From the NCBI GenBank assembly GCA_012845835.1, contig JABAKD010000023.1, forward strand, positions 26,577,972-26,641,971: a stretch of 64,000 bases of DNA, given 5' to 3'. Below, one piece after another: positions 23,401-34,676 of this stretch (its first letter is position 1; each line of letters begins with the position of its first letter). Both the position numbers and the translations under genes were made by a program. The notes under the pieces are model-generated. The model saw only the letters and a list, made by a program, of their open reading frames with translations. It was not told where the DNA came from and ran no database searches. The DNA comes from Undaria pinnatifida (lineage: Eukaryota > Sar > Phaeophyceae > Laminariales > Alariaceae).

Positions 23401-23819
23401 GGATTACGAACTTTTCTTCCCCAGATCCTAGCACAAACCTCGCTTAGTGGCCTTTACAATGGCGACGCCGGCCAGGTAATCGACCCCCCCCCGTGTGTCG
23501 GAGGTCAGAGAACACGTACCGAAGAAATAACGCGAAGACATTAGCCCTGTGTGCAGACTACGCACCAAACGTCTCACAGGGCACGATTTTTCGGAGATCT
23601 CGTCGTAGATCTCGACGTCGAGGCCTTGCGCGCGCGCTACGGCGCCGAGCGGGCGGATTAGCTGAGCCGGTGGTTGCAGGCGAGGCGGGGGCACGCCTCA
23701 GCGAAGAAACCGCGCGGAAAGGCGGTCAGAGGCGGGAGATATCCGCAGACGTAAGGATGTGGTATGTGATAAGCGAACTAAGATATAAAGATTTTTACGT
23801 GCTGCTGTAGACTACCGGG
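23336..23819 (+). repeat. ~484-bp repeat unit, copy 1, upstream of the Copia insertion
   Basis: The unit starts at ggttcaaaaatattgagagt and runs to the Copia target site. Its counterpart at 30056-30500 begins at the second target-site copy and is nearly identical for about 440 bp. It contains the short open segment ATGGCGACGCCGGCCAG followed by a GTAATC donor-like site, perhaps the start of another element's gene. Confidence 0.85.
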
Positions 23820-23824
23820 GGTTC

Positions 23825-24078
23825 TATTTGAGTAGACTCGCCGCAAAGCAGTGACAGTTACGTGTCGGTTCGGAGTATGGTTTCTTGGGCTATTTGTTCA
23901 TGTCCTTGGATCTGTGTGTGCTGTGACGAGCCGCGAGGCTCTCACTCCTTTTTCTGTTCCTCCTGTTAACTTTCCCTCGAGGGTGTGTGACAACCGATAA
24001 TACACGAACTTAAAAGAGAAGCCATTCGGCAGCCCAGCGGGGTGAGTCGACGCTAACCGGCGCGGTCGGAACTAAACA
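23825..24078 (+). repeat. Copia 5' LTR
   Basis: 254 bp, from TATTTGAG (3' copy TGTTTGAG, so the usual TGTT start is mutated here) to ACTAAACA. Five differences from the 3' LTR. Confidence 0.93.
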
Positions 24079-24090
24079 TTCTAGAATTGT

Positions 24091-24108
24091 TGGTACCAAA
24101 GTGAGACC
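24091..24108 (+). promoter_or_regulatory. Putative primer-binding site
   Basis: The stretch tggtaccaaagtgagacc, 12 bp beyond the LTR, begins TGG as expected for pairing with a tRNA CCA end. It resembles the initiator-Met site tggtatcagagc of many Copia elements. The tRNA is not identified with certainty. Confidence 0.5.
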
Positions 24109-24366
24109 ATGGCTATTTCTGTGGAAGATCAACTCGCCGAGCTGAGAGCGCAGCTGACGGAGGAGAGGGAGTCACGCGCGGCGGCCTAGAGGGCAGCTGC
24201 GGAACGCGCTGACGCACAACGCGTTCAGCACGAGCAGACCATGAAGATGCTGGCCCAGATGATGGCCCAGCAAGGTGTAGAAGACAAGACGAGTCCGGAT
24301 GGGGAGGCGCACTAGGCGTCTGCTGCGAGTGGCGAGATAGAAGATCCTGCGTCACCAACATCCCGA
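24109..24366 (+). pseudogene. N-terminal coiled-coil extension of the Copia polyprotein, interrupted by two TAG codons
   Basis: An ATG at 24109, in frame with the main ORF, begins MAISVEDQLAELRAQLTEER, a strongly heptad-like segment continuing into ADAQRVQHEQTMKMLAQMM. TAG codons at 24187-24189 and 24313-24315 split this 86-codon stretch. The surrounding sequence stays in frame without indels, so point mutation of sense codons is the simplest explanation. Readthrough or downstream initiation at 24367 or a later ATG cannot be excluded. Confidence 0.65.
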
Positions 24367-27291
24367 GTGGGCCCTGTCAACCCTTCTGTGCCCATGGAGG
24401 TTGGTCCACGAGAGGATCAATCAATAGGGAGTGTCCAAAGCGGGTTGGACGGAGACTACGGTCTCCAAGGTGAGCCCGCTGTGACACACGGGAGCCGAAG
24501 ATCTTTTCGAGCTCCCATGAAGATGAATCCACCGCAGCTACGAGACAGAAAGCAGTTTCACATTTTTCAGCAGAAAGTACATACGTATGCGAAGTTCCAG
24601 GACTTCGACAGTGTTCTGTACGCCGAGTCTCATCTCGACGTCGGCGACCAACTCAAATCAAAGAGCGATTTCCTCCGGAAAGGAGTGCCCGAACTAGTTT
24701 ATGAACGGCATCTTAGAGCCTGGTTCTTCCTGGCCCAGGCATTCCACCTAACAATAGATGTCGGGCGTTTCCAACGGAGCAAGTCCCCCGGAAAATGTTG
24801 GGAAGAAACTGTGAAGTACTATTGCCCCAAGAGCACCGGGGATCAAATCTCTCTGCGGAAGACGCTCAGTGATTTTAAAGTCGAAAAGGGAGTTGACCCG
24901 ATCCCGAGATTGTACAATCTCGAGGAACACGTGATGAAAATGCACACTGCGGGTATTGATGTTGATGAACAAACCACCCTCTGCACGTTTGTTGCTGGTC
25001 TGCCTGTGTCGGAGTACTACTTCGAGATACGGCAGCTGAGTCGAAGACTGTCCTTCGACCGGGATGAGGTGATACATACCATCGAATCCCAATACAACCT
25101 TCTGCGCTCTCGGAGGCAGAAGAACTCCGCAGCCCATGCGCTCGTTGTTGACGGGCGTGGTGGGGGCGGGGGACGCGGACACCCTGGCGGGAAGCGCGGG
25201 GGCCGCGGAGGCGGCCGAGGAGGCAAGCACGCCGAGAAGAAGAAGTCCGGCGACGGAAACGGCGCTGAGGACAACAAGCCTGCGGCAAAGGGACCGCAGT
25301 GCTACAAGTGTGGGCTTCGAGGCCACTTCGCCCGCGACTGCACCACACAGCTCTGCAAGCGGTGCAACGGTCGGGGGCACGACGAGGATAAGTGTCCTTC
25401 GTCTACCGACATGCACGCCAACATGGTGATAGAGCTACCTGAACCGCCGGAGTCGGACTCAGATTCAGGATCGACGACTTCGAGTTGCGTCGCGTCTGGG
25501 CTTATGGCGGTGGAGCTGGATCATGCAGGGTGTGGGTACCAACCAGGCAAGTGTGATGATGGTGGTCCAATCGGTGGTGTAGGGGAACTGGCTCTGCAGG
25601 CCGGGGTTAAATCGGAACGTTGGCACTTTGATACTGGAGCCTCGGGCATCTTTACCCGTAGCTCCGAGAAAATGACTAACTTCCGACCATGCAACAAGCA
25701 AATTAGCGTTGCTGGTGGCGGTAAACTGCTTCGCATAAAAGGTCTAGGCGACCTTACCCTCGAATTCCCTTCGGACGATGGCCAACCTGCCATGCGCATG
25801 GAGTTCAAAGAAGTAGGGCTCTCACCTGAGCTTGATTTCAACCTCATTTCGGTGTCGAAGGCCGTCAAACATCGGTACAAGTTTAGCATCGATGACCCCG
25901 GACTCACCATCCACCAAAAAGATACTGGTCAAGAAATCCTATTGCCCCCTTACGGGGACATGTACGTCGGACATGGCCGTAGGGTGGATGGCAACGAGAT
26001 AGCCTGCGCAGTTCTTACACCCGGGCGTATGCCCACCACCGATGTGGATATTAACCACTATCATCACACTGCCTCCCACACCCACCCCCGTTTGTTGAGG
26101 AAATCGGCGGAGCAGCAAGGCGTCAAGCTGAAACCTGGGGTGAAGCTGCTCCCGTGCGTGGGATGTTCAGCAGCGAAAGGGTACAGCGCACCGGTGCCCA
26201 AGTCCACAAACTCTCGTTCAGATAAGAAAAACGGGAGAGGTTTCGTTGATTCGACGGGGAAGAAGCCTGTCGCTTCGATCGGTGGAAGCCTCTATGGTAT
26301 CATTTTTCGTGACGATGCCACACGAATGTCGCGGGAATACTTCATGAAATCAAAATCTGAAGCCCCGGCAAGGCTACTTCAGTACATCGCTGATACTAGC
26401 CAGGATGGTCTGATAGGAATCATCCGTTCTGATGACGCGCCTGAACTGATGTACGGAGAGTTTGCCGAGATCTGCAACAAAAACGGAATCAAGCGCGAGT
26501 TTACGTCAGCGAGCACACCGCAGTTGAATGGTGTAACAGAACGTGGGCTAGCACTTATCGAGAAGTTAGCCAAGACGTCGATGATCCAGGCAAAATCGTC
26601 TTTCGTCGGCCAAGATTTGCCGTCGACGGAGCGGCTGTGGGCTGAAGCTCATCATTTTGCCTGCGACAATCTCAATCGCACTGCTACGACCTCAAATAAA
26701 GACATGAAATCTCCCTACGAGATGTGGCACGGCAAACCACCGTCGCCGACGTTGGTGCAGTGGCTCCAACCATGTTTCTTCAAGACGAAGAGAAAACACG
26801 AGTGCGACCCGCAAGCGGAACCGGGATTTTATCTCGGGCCCGCAGACAACCATCCGAGGGGACCATGTCGTATCCTGTCGAAAGCAACTCACCAAATTCA
26901 CCTCACCCGTGATGTCACCTGGCATCATGTCCCGACCCCTGCCCCCTTGCCAGCCTATCAGCAGGCACCCCCTACACCCGTTGAAGGGAGGGGGCATGAC
27001 GACGAGACCGCCGTCGGGGGCAGGGAGGGCACACCACTTCAAGGTGGTGGGGGGGATGATGACGCTTCGGACAGCGATGACGACCTCTCAGTGGAGTGGG
27101 AAGACGAGACACACGATGCCAAGGATGTCAACGTCGCCGCCGGCAGAGCACCGGAGACGACCGAGCCGACAGGAACTCCGTTCCAGGGGACCAACCCCTC
27201 CGCGGCAGTGTCTCATGAAGGTTCGTTCGGGGACGATGGTGGTACCACCCCGAGCAGCAGCAACCAGCGCAGAAGCCGAAGTCGCAGAGGC

Positions 27292-27346
<55 letters not shown>

Positions 27347-29448
27347 CCAACACCAACAACAGCAGCCGTGGCAGCGGACATGGCGACGGTGGCAGCGCCG
27401 ACGGTGGCGGTGGAGGCACTGCCGGTGACTCCGCCGGTGACATCAATCTTGCCGGCTATGCACCGCTCCCCCCCGAACTGCCCAAAGGTGAAGCGGGACG
27501 GCTGCAGAGCTGGGGTAGGCACGGTGACCTGATCACATCGTCGAGACTGAGATCCGTGCGCAACCGCCTCCATGAGGTACCCAAAGAACCGAATACTGGA
27601 GGCAATACGGCCCTGCTGGTCTACATGAAGGCGCTGGTGACGGACTTCATCAACGGCGAACTGGAAGCTGAAGAGATGCAAGAAGCAGAAGAGTTCATCA
27701 ACGGCAACGCATGCGATGATCTCCTGGACTCGCTGGCAACGAGTGCGACTGGTTTCGACGACCACGAGTCAGCATCTAACGTCTTCTCGCTAATGCACGA
27801 CACCGCGATCGACGAGCCCGAGATCGCTCTGGTCACCATGGAATCAGGGAAGTCCGAGTCTGAAATTGAAATGCCGTCTGGTCCTTTGTCAGAAGCTGAA
27901 GTACCTCCGATCTCCGTAGCTGGCGTGTACAAACCTAAATACAAAGACGCGTACCTTTGGGCTATGGACAAGGAAATGGATGGTATTGTGAAGAATGGGA
28001 CATTTACTGTTTTACCTGGCCTTCCGGAGGGGGAGAAAGCAGTAGATGGTAGGTGGGTGTTATCACTGAAGTCCGACGAAAACGGATACATTACTACACC
28101 CAAAGCGAGGCTGGTAGCAAAAGGGTTTATGCAACGGGAAGGCGTGAACTATCTCCAGACATACGCACCTACACCCGCCACTACTGGTGTCAAGATTGTG
28201 CTAGTGTGGGGGAACCACAAGGGGTACACAACGTCTCATTTCGATGTCAAACAGGCGTTTACCCAAGCACCGCTAGACTATAAAGTCATTATGAAGCTCC
28301 CTGGGGGTTGCGGTGACCTGTCTGGCAAATACGTAGAGCTCAAGAAGGCGTTGTACGTCCTAAAACAGAGCGGTGCCTTGTGGAACAATTTGCTGGTTAC
28401 GAAACTAGCGAAACACGGCATGGAACAGTGCAAAGCCGACCCTTGCGTTTTTCGGAAGATTGTGAAGGGTGAGGTAATACTGGTTCTGGCAGTCCATGTG
28501 GACGACATGGCTGTAGCCGGTCCTAGGGATGAGGTTGACAAGCTGCTTGTAACGCTCAACGAGGACTTCACGACGGTTGACCTGGGAGAACTAACCTTCT
28601 TCACGGGGTGTGCGGTTATCCAAGACGTAAAAGATGGGATAACTAAAATAAACCAGCGGACATTCATCGAAACATTGGCTAGAAGTTTTGATGTGACAAC
28701 GACTGCCCGATACCCCGCCACTGCCGGTGCTGACCTAGGACCGAGGAAGGAAGGGGAACCAAGTGGAAATTGGCCTTACAAGGAGGCCATCGGATCATTG
28801 CTATGGCTGGTCGTCTGGTCAAGAATGGAGATTGCGAATGCGACGCGTGTTGTAGCTCGCCACGCGAACAACCCTACCGAGAGGCACTGGACAGCGGTGC
28901 TACAGATCATTCGATACTTGCTCGGTACCAAGGACCTGAGCCTCACGTTCGAAAGGGAACCTGAGTCTGACTTTGAATTGTCGGTGTACACGGATTCGAA
29001 CTTTGCCGAGAAGGATGACGACAGGCGTTCCGTATCGGGGGTAGCTGTATGCCTAGGTTACTCCATGATTACCAGATTCAGTTCGACTCACAAGACCACG
29101 TCGCTTTCGACCGCCGAGGCAGAGTACCGTGCGCTCGGTGATGGAGTGAAGGAGGGTCTATTCGCGAAATCGGTAGCTTCGTTCGTAGCACCATCGCTTG
29201 TAGAGAAGACAATTATGGTATATGTAGATAACGAAGGGGCAATCAACCTTGCGATCAACCCATTCAGCTCTGCAAGAACCAAGCACCTTGATGTGAGGTT
29301 TCATTTCGTTCGCGAGCTGGTATCGTCTGGTACGATCACGGTTGAACATGTTCCGACAGCGGAACAACGGGCAGATCTTTTCACGAAGGCGCTCGTAGGC
29401 CCTACCTTCAGGGAGCACAGGGACTACCTGATGAACTCTTACATTTGA
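24367..29448 (+). CDS. Ty1/Copia Gag-Pol polyprotein (1693 residues)
   Basis: A single open frame encodes the whole replication machinery. The gag has two zinc knuckles: CYKCGLRGHFARDC from residue 313, and a CKRCNGRGHDEDKC-type one from about 330. The aspartic protease has WHFDTGASGIF (Asp422). The integrase carries a VDS-type first Asp, Asp689 (IRSDDAPEL) and Glu725 (VTERGLAL), a DD35E arrangement. A Ser run coded by AGC repeats lies at about residues 977-995, in the linker between integrase and RT. The RT has FDVKQAF and the HVDD active site (Asp1379-Asp1380). RNase H has YTDSNFAEKDDD (Asp1543), STAEAEY and VDNEGA, and the protein ends near RADLFTKAL. The 24367 start is simply the beginning of the open frame after a TAG. 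All catalytic motifs are present, so the element may be competent apart from its N-terminus. Confidence 0.95.
27292..27345 (+). repeat. (AGC)n trinucleotide repeat coding for poly-Ser in the Copia polyprotein
   Basis: About 18 consecutive AGC codons lie in the integrase-RT linker. The run keeps the frame and is probably length-variable between copies. Confidence 0.9.
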
Positions 29449-29801
29449 TTCTGTTCTGGGTCAGAAGTAATTTGTTCAATTTTTTGGTTTAGCGCCGGGT
29501 GATTATTATGAATAAGTCATGCGGAGAGAGACAATGCCATCTCGCATTTACTGTCGCGGCCTTAGCGTGCCTATGGCAGGAGTAGGCGATCTCTGGTTTT
29601 CTTGTCTTCGCCTTAATTCTCATCTTGGAGGCGCGGCTATTGTGGTCATGTTTGATTGGCACAATGGTTTTTATTTTTGGTATTTTTGCAAGGGGTTTTG
29701 ATCCGTGGGGCGGGTTTCCCCTTGTACATTGCTTTGCAATAGACATACATTAAGACATGTCTATGATAGGTTCGTCACGGTATTGTGTCGAGCCGGGAGG
29801 G
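29449..29801 (+). other. Copia 3' untranslated region with polypurine tract
   Basis: This 353-bp stretch between the polyprotein stop and the 3' LTR has no supported gene. The purine-rich gccgggaggg immediately before the LTR is the likely plus-strand primer site. Confidence 0.7.
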
Positions 29802-30055
29802 TGTTTGAGTAGACTCGCCGCAAAGCAGTGACAGTTACGTGTCGGTTCGGAGTATGGTTTCTTGGGCTATTCGTTCATGTCCTTGGATCTGTGTGTGCTG
29901 TGACGAGCCGCGAGGCTCTCACTCCTTTTCCTGTTCCTCCTGTTAACTTTCCCTCGCGGGTGTGTGACAACCGATAATACACGAACTTCAAAGAGAAGCC
30001 ATTCGGCAGCCCAGCGGGGTGAGTCGACGCTAACCGGCGCGGTCGGAACTAAACA
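29802..30055 (+). repeat. Copia 3' LTR
   Basis: 254 bp, TGTTTGAG to ACTAAACA, followed by the target-site copy GGTTC. It has the canonical TGTT...AACA ends. Confidence 0.94.
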
Positions 30056-30500
30056 GGTTCAAAAATTTTGAGAGTTCGCAGTTCTCCACTACGCCTGGGT
30101 GGCATGTGTTCTCGGGGATTACGAACTTTTCTTCCCCAGATCCTAGCACAAACCTCGCTTGGTGGCCTTTACAATGGCGACGCCGGCCAGGTAATCGACC
30201 CCCCGCCGTGTGTCGGAGGTCAGAGAACACGTACCGAAGAAATAACGCGAAGACATTAGCCCTGTGTGCAGACTACGCACCAAACGTCTCACAGGGCACG
30301 ATTTTTCGGAGATCTCGTCGTAGATCTCGACGTCGAGGCCTCGCGCGCGCGCTACGGCGCCGAGCGGGCGGATCAGCTGAGCCGGTGGTTGCAGGCGAGG
30401 CGGGGGCACGCCTCAGCGAAGAAACCGCGCGGAAAGGCGGTCAGAGGCGGGAGATATCCGCAGACGTAAGGATGTGCATATGTGATAAGCGAACTAAGAT
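30056..30500 (+). repeat. ~484-bp repeat unit, copy 2, downstream of the Copia insertion
   Basis: Nearly identical to 23336-23800. Together with the target duplication this shows that the Copia element landed at the start of the second unit of a tandem duplication. The sequence from 30510 to 30660 is purine-rich and unassigned. Confidence 0.85.
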
Positions 30501-30662
30501 ATATAGATTTATACGTTCGCAATTCAGAATGAGACGTACAGACAAAACAGAGAAGAGGGAGAATCAAAGAGAGAACCAGAGAGAGTGCGCCAGACTAAGA
30601 TAACAGGATAAAGACAAGACACGAACAGCAGAGGAAGAGAGAAACACAGCAACAACACATCT

Positions 30663-31105
30663 TTCTTGCACCTCACTACACAGCTGCGTGTTGCTGCCGT
30701 TGGGTGTTTGGGCGAGTTCGGTGTGCGTGCTCGCTGCTGCGGTGCGTATCATACCGTACCTGCGGGATGGCCCGGCGTTGATGTGCTGCTGCTCTCATTT
30801 CCGCTTCTTCTTGTTCTGCTGCTGCTTCTGCTGCTGCTATCTTTTGGGCCTCTGTTCGGCTGATGGCAGTCTTCTTCTGCGAGGCCGGATATGTGCTTGA
30901 GATCGGTCTGTCCTCTGGTGGTGGTCGTGGCTGGCGTGATGGTGTGTCTTCGTTGTCTTCTTTGTGGTTTCTGCGAGAAGAAGTTTGAATTTCCATCCAA
31001 TCTTCTAGACAAAGCATGACACGGCTCCCGAGAACCAAAAACATGAAAAGGGGACAGGTAAGGGTGTCACCGCGGGGTTTCCACGGCTTGGATGTGTGGG
31101 TTGTG
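30663..31105. repeat. Dispersed repeat, copy B
   Basis: Positions 30663-31052 match the first 360 bases of the window. Positions 31036-31105 match 5548-5617 in inverted orientation. The three pieces appear to be parts of one repeat family. No gene is supported inside. Confidence 0.75.
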
Positions 31106-32146
31106 GTTTGGGAGTTTACATAGCCGCCGGAGGCGGTAAAAAATGGGTAAAAAGGGGGGGAACGAAAAAATAGAACGAAGAAACAGAGAGGAGCACGAGA
31201 CTGGAGCAAAGCACAGCTAAGCGAGCCTTGCTCACGCGATTGGCGACGGCCGTGATGGAGAAACGAGATGCACGAGGTCAGACCTCGAATTTAATTGGAA
31301 TGCATACATCCTGCGGGATGTTTGGTTGCTTGGCGGGCGCTCACGACCTAGAGAAGCTGCGGTACTTGGATGCTTTTTTTTGGAGGGCGCCTACTTTTAA
31401 ATCAAGATAATAAGGAGAAGGTACGTACCAGGCATCATGTACGGGTACCAATGGTAACTTAGAGGGGGCGTAGGCAGGCAGGTACATGCCCTCCTGCTGC
31501 GGAGAAGGAAACGTATATAGCAACAAAGGTCCAACAAGGCTGTCTCCACTTTTTCTGAAGCCGTCATAGCATCGAACCTGCTTCTTTGGCTTCCTCTGTT
31601 GTGACGAAGCCAGTATGATATTTGTTACAAGGGCTTCGCTCGCGGAAGGAGGAATGGACATTCAGTTGAAAGGCGGAAAAGAAGCACAAATGGCGCAACT
31701 GGCAACTTGAAAATGCCAAGAGGTCCATATACAGTACAACGGTAAACGATGGAGACGATTATGATTATGAGTTTTGTATTATCATCCATCCGCCCAGTCC
31801 ATGATGGGCACGTCGGAGGACTTGCTTGGCATATCCTTCCACCTCTCAGGTAGCACCTGTACACTTATTAATAGCTCTCTCGAAGTCGATCATCAATAAT
31901 AAATTATCGCAGTGCATAGACACCAGGCACGCGCTTGTCAAGGATAGAGACAGGAAAACTACAACTTAAGATGTAAAGGAGCGCAGTGCCAAAAAAAACA
32001 TGCTGGAAGCAGGAACTTGAACGCACACACCGCAAACATGTGAAGTACATTTGTATTCCGACGGACGAAGAGCACGCATTTAGGCATAGTGCTCAAAAAA
32101 CGATGCTGGTATATAGAAACCACAACGTTCTATAAAGAATGTGCTG
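31106..32146. other. Stretch without a recognisable gene
   Basis: Only short, mutually overlapping open frames are present, none with a familiar motif. No tandem repeat was noticed. Confidence 0.45.
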
Positions 32147-32693
32147 TCAACATTGCTTCCGAAGGAGCATACAGGCTTGCTTGGACTCCTCCTCAGCGGA
32201 GGTACCCAGCACCTTGCACTCTTGTTTTTTGTCGATGATCTCGTGAATCTGTCCACAAACGTTGAAGCATAGCGGGAGGGCGTCGATAAGTATGTGTAAA
32301 AAAGTATTCGTACCTCTCTCCAGCAGACGTCGTAACCATCCAAAATATTGGAGCTCCTTCTTTCGTTGTTAGTAATTGTTGTGGTATCGTTGTACTTGCT
32401 CTTGGAAATTGGAAGAAGAGCCGCACTTCATAGACTATATCCGCACGCAATCCCCTAGTCTTGAGCAAGAGACATGGATGTCTCGACTCGTGACACACAG
32501 AACGAAAGATAAGAGTAGAACGTACCTCGATGTCGAACGCCCTCTTGGCATCTTGGCAATGGAATGCGGGATGTATATCGAGCAAGTGGTAGCCTGCCTT
32601 CTTCAGGAGGTCACCGACCTTGATGTCGCCGGTGCACTTCGTGTTTATGTCCTCGCCGACTTGGCGGCCCTCGGCGACTGCTTCGCAGGGCTT
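32147..32693 (-). CDS. Candidate multi-exon gene fragment, unknown function
   Basis: The exon at 32693-32526 is exactly 56 codons, bounded by a cgtttgaag acceptor and a GAG|GTACGT donor. It reads with normal protein-like composition (GDIKVGDLLKKAGYHLLDIH, then HPAFHCQDAKRAFDIE). A terminal exon at 32248-32147 follows tttgtggacag and reads IHEIIDKKQECKVLGTSAEE, ending in a Cys just before TGA. A short exon may lie between them near 32314-32359, but its phase does not fit the terminal exon as I read it. Upstream exons are not resolved. The family is not recognised. Confidence 0.4.
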
Positions 32694-32699
32694 CTTCAA

Positions 32700-34059
32700 A
32701 CGACAACAACGGATGCGAATACCTTGCGTTCAGTAAATGTTCAAAATAGTAAGGCCACGTAGCTGTCGTCGGTTTCCAAAGTTTGAAAGGAAGTCGTACA
32801 ATTTAACACTGTTGTAATAAAGGCGGTCGTTTATGGGCAAAGCCCTGCCTGGTACCACAACGTTGCTAGCACCTATGAAACCACCACTGGGACAGGAACG
32901 AACGGGATTCACAGTCGCAACTGGTAAGCGTAAGCCCCGGTACACTGCTATATAAGGCCTACCGGCGGAATACCGACAACGAAGGGTAAGAGACAGTACC
33001 TGCTGTATATATTGTTCGGTACTACTCTATTACTGCAGCTATCAACACTATTACGACCGACGTGTACTGCGACCTGAGGAGGTTGCGCACCCTACTTGTA
33101 CTCGTTAATACAAAGAGTTTATGTGGTTGTATGAAAAATGAGTAACAGTAGTAGTAGTACACCGCGTCACTACATAAACAACTCGCTAACCCCAATCACG
33201 GGACTGCTCTCCAGCACCACCCAGGTTAACTTCAGCTTCTGTTTAATTCTATATATCAACCTCCAGTGTGTACTGCGACTGGTGCTGATGGTATCATGCT
33301 GCTGTGTTGTTTATCACTGCATGGACCATTTTTACAACCCTGGCTGACCCCCGTGATGGGACTTGCCCGTTTTCATTGCGTCTTACATGTATAGATACCA
33401 CGTAGTCGTAGTCGTACATCCAAAAAGTGTGTAAATATCACAGCACAAAGCGTCACTGCTGCTTGGACCACTTGTTCAACCCCCGCTTACCCCGATGACG
33501 GGACTGCCCCGTACTCGTAGTCGTACATACATGTATTGTGTTTGGTTGTACGTTGTACAACCCCCGCTTACACCCCGATGACGGGACTGCCCCGTACACG
33601 TACTCGTACATACAAAACTTGTGTTTGGTTGTACGCATGAAAAAGAAATCACGCACGCAGCGTCACTGCGTAGACAACTAGTACAACATGCTTACCCCGA
33701 CGACGGGACTGCCCTCCGAGACCACCAAGACGCGTCCCCAAGCACAGCTTCCACACCGTGTAGTAGTTCGACCACGCTGGTGTAGCACACACATGCTACA
33801 GAAAATGTTGCAGACAGGCACACAAGGTCAAACAATGTAAATTTCAATGTGCATCATTATTGGAAACAGGATTCGCTTGAGTTCACCAACACCCAAAACC
33901 ACATAGTCTAACGCGTACAACTTGCAGCACACTCAGCCAACACTCAACACTCAACGCAGCACTACCGAAAATACAGGGTGTTGACATCTAGTGTCTTACC
34001 TATGTCGCACGGCGCTGAACACACTGACAACGGGAACAAACTCTCAGCATCAGTAGTAT
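32700..34059. other. Stretch with degenerate repeats around cccgatgacgggactgcccc
   Basis: The motif ccgatgacgggactgcccc or a close variant recurs near 33350, 33490, 33575 and 33695, with tagtcgtacatac-type sequence between. Elsewhere there are no convincing coding signals. Confidence 0.55.
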
Positions 34060-34504
34060 AGTAGCTGACAGCAAACATCACATTCCAACAACACGAAGAA
34101 ATGAAACTCACGTTTCGTCAAGCTCTCAGCTCCTCCGTTAGGGACGCCGATCGAAGGTGAATCACAGGTGCCCGCGTCACACCAGTCACATACGCGAGGG
34201 TTGTCGCCGCTTCCCCAGTGCTTCTTGTTAAGGTTACATGAAAAGCTTGGCACGTGGAAGGCTCGTCACTCCTGCAGGTGTCGCAGACAGCGTCCTGGTA
34301 ACTCCTGCTTTTCCTATTTCGTGCGATGAGGAAGCCGTCACAACCCTTGCTCGGGCACGGCCAGTCAGGATTGCCAGAAGAAGCTGAGTCCCCTTCTTGC
34401 CCGACCAGCGTCCACACGCCTGATCCTGAACCTCCACCACCCCCACTGTTGGCGGAGCCTCCTCCCGCGCTAGCCTTGGTCCGCTTCGCAAATTTCAACT
34501 TCAA
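34060..34504 (-). CDS. Candidate cysteine-rich zinc-binding protein gene fragment
   Basis: The frame from 34504 starts MKLKFAKRTKASAGGG, has a Gly/Ser-rich linker and then a cysteine cluster (WPCPSKGCDGF and AVCDTCRSDEPSTCQ). A second frame further on gives NPRVCDWCDAGTCDSPSIG and runs to a GAAAC|GTGAGT donor near 34113. A small intron between GTAACC (near 34240) and the second segment would join two cysteine clusters. The spacing suggests zinc binding. I recognise no named domain. Gene boundaries are uncertain. Confidence 0.35.
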
Positions 34505-34676
34505 ATTGTTATTGCCGATCCGGCAAATTTCAAATTCAATTTGTTTGCAGCCGTCAACGGCAATTCCCTCTCAACAGCCAGCAATTGGCCAACTTCAAAT
34601 GTAAAAGTACAAAAAAGAAGTTGCTGAAAAAGCAAAATAAAAATATCAGAGAGCAAGCAGTAAAAAGATCAGAGAA

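Larger units (their letters stand above)
23820..30060 (+). mobile_element. Complete Ty1/Copia LTR retrotransposon with GGTTC target duplication
   Basis: Integrase precedes reverse transcriptase, the Ty1/Copia order. The element is bounded by 254-bp LTRs at 23825-24078 and 29802-30055, each flanked on the outside by GGTTC (23820-23824 and 30056-30060). The LTRs differ at only five positions by my reading, about 98% identity, which points to a recent insertion. All pol domains are open in one frame. The only lesions seen are two TAG codons in the N-terminal extension. Confidence 0.93.

Noticed and set aside
24187-24315. Genome-wide reassignment of TAG to a sense codon
   Set aside because: TAG serves as an ordinary stop elsewhere (for example at 8861-8863, as read) and the remaining Copia frame contains no TAG. 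Point mutation or readthrough is simpler.
27088-27765. Long alanine-rich ORF on the strand opposite the Copia polyprotein
   Set aside because: It is the complement of the AGC run and flanks of a well-supported Copia coding frame.
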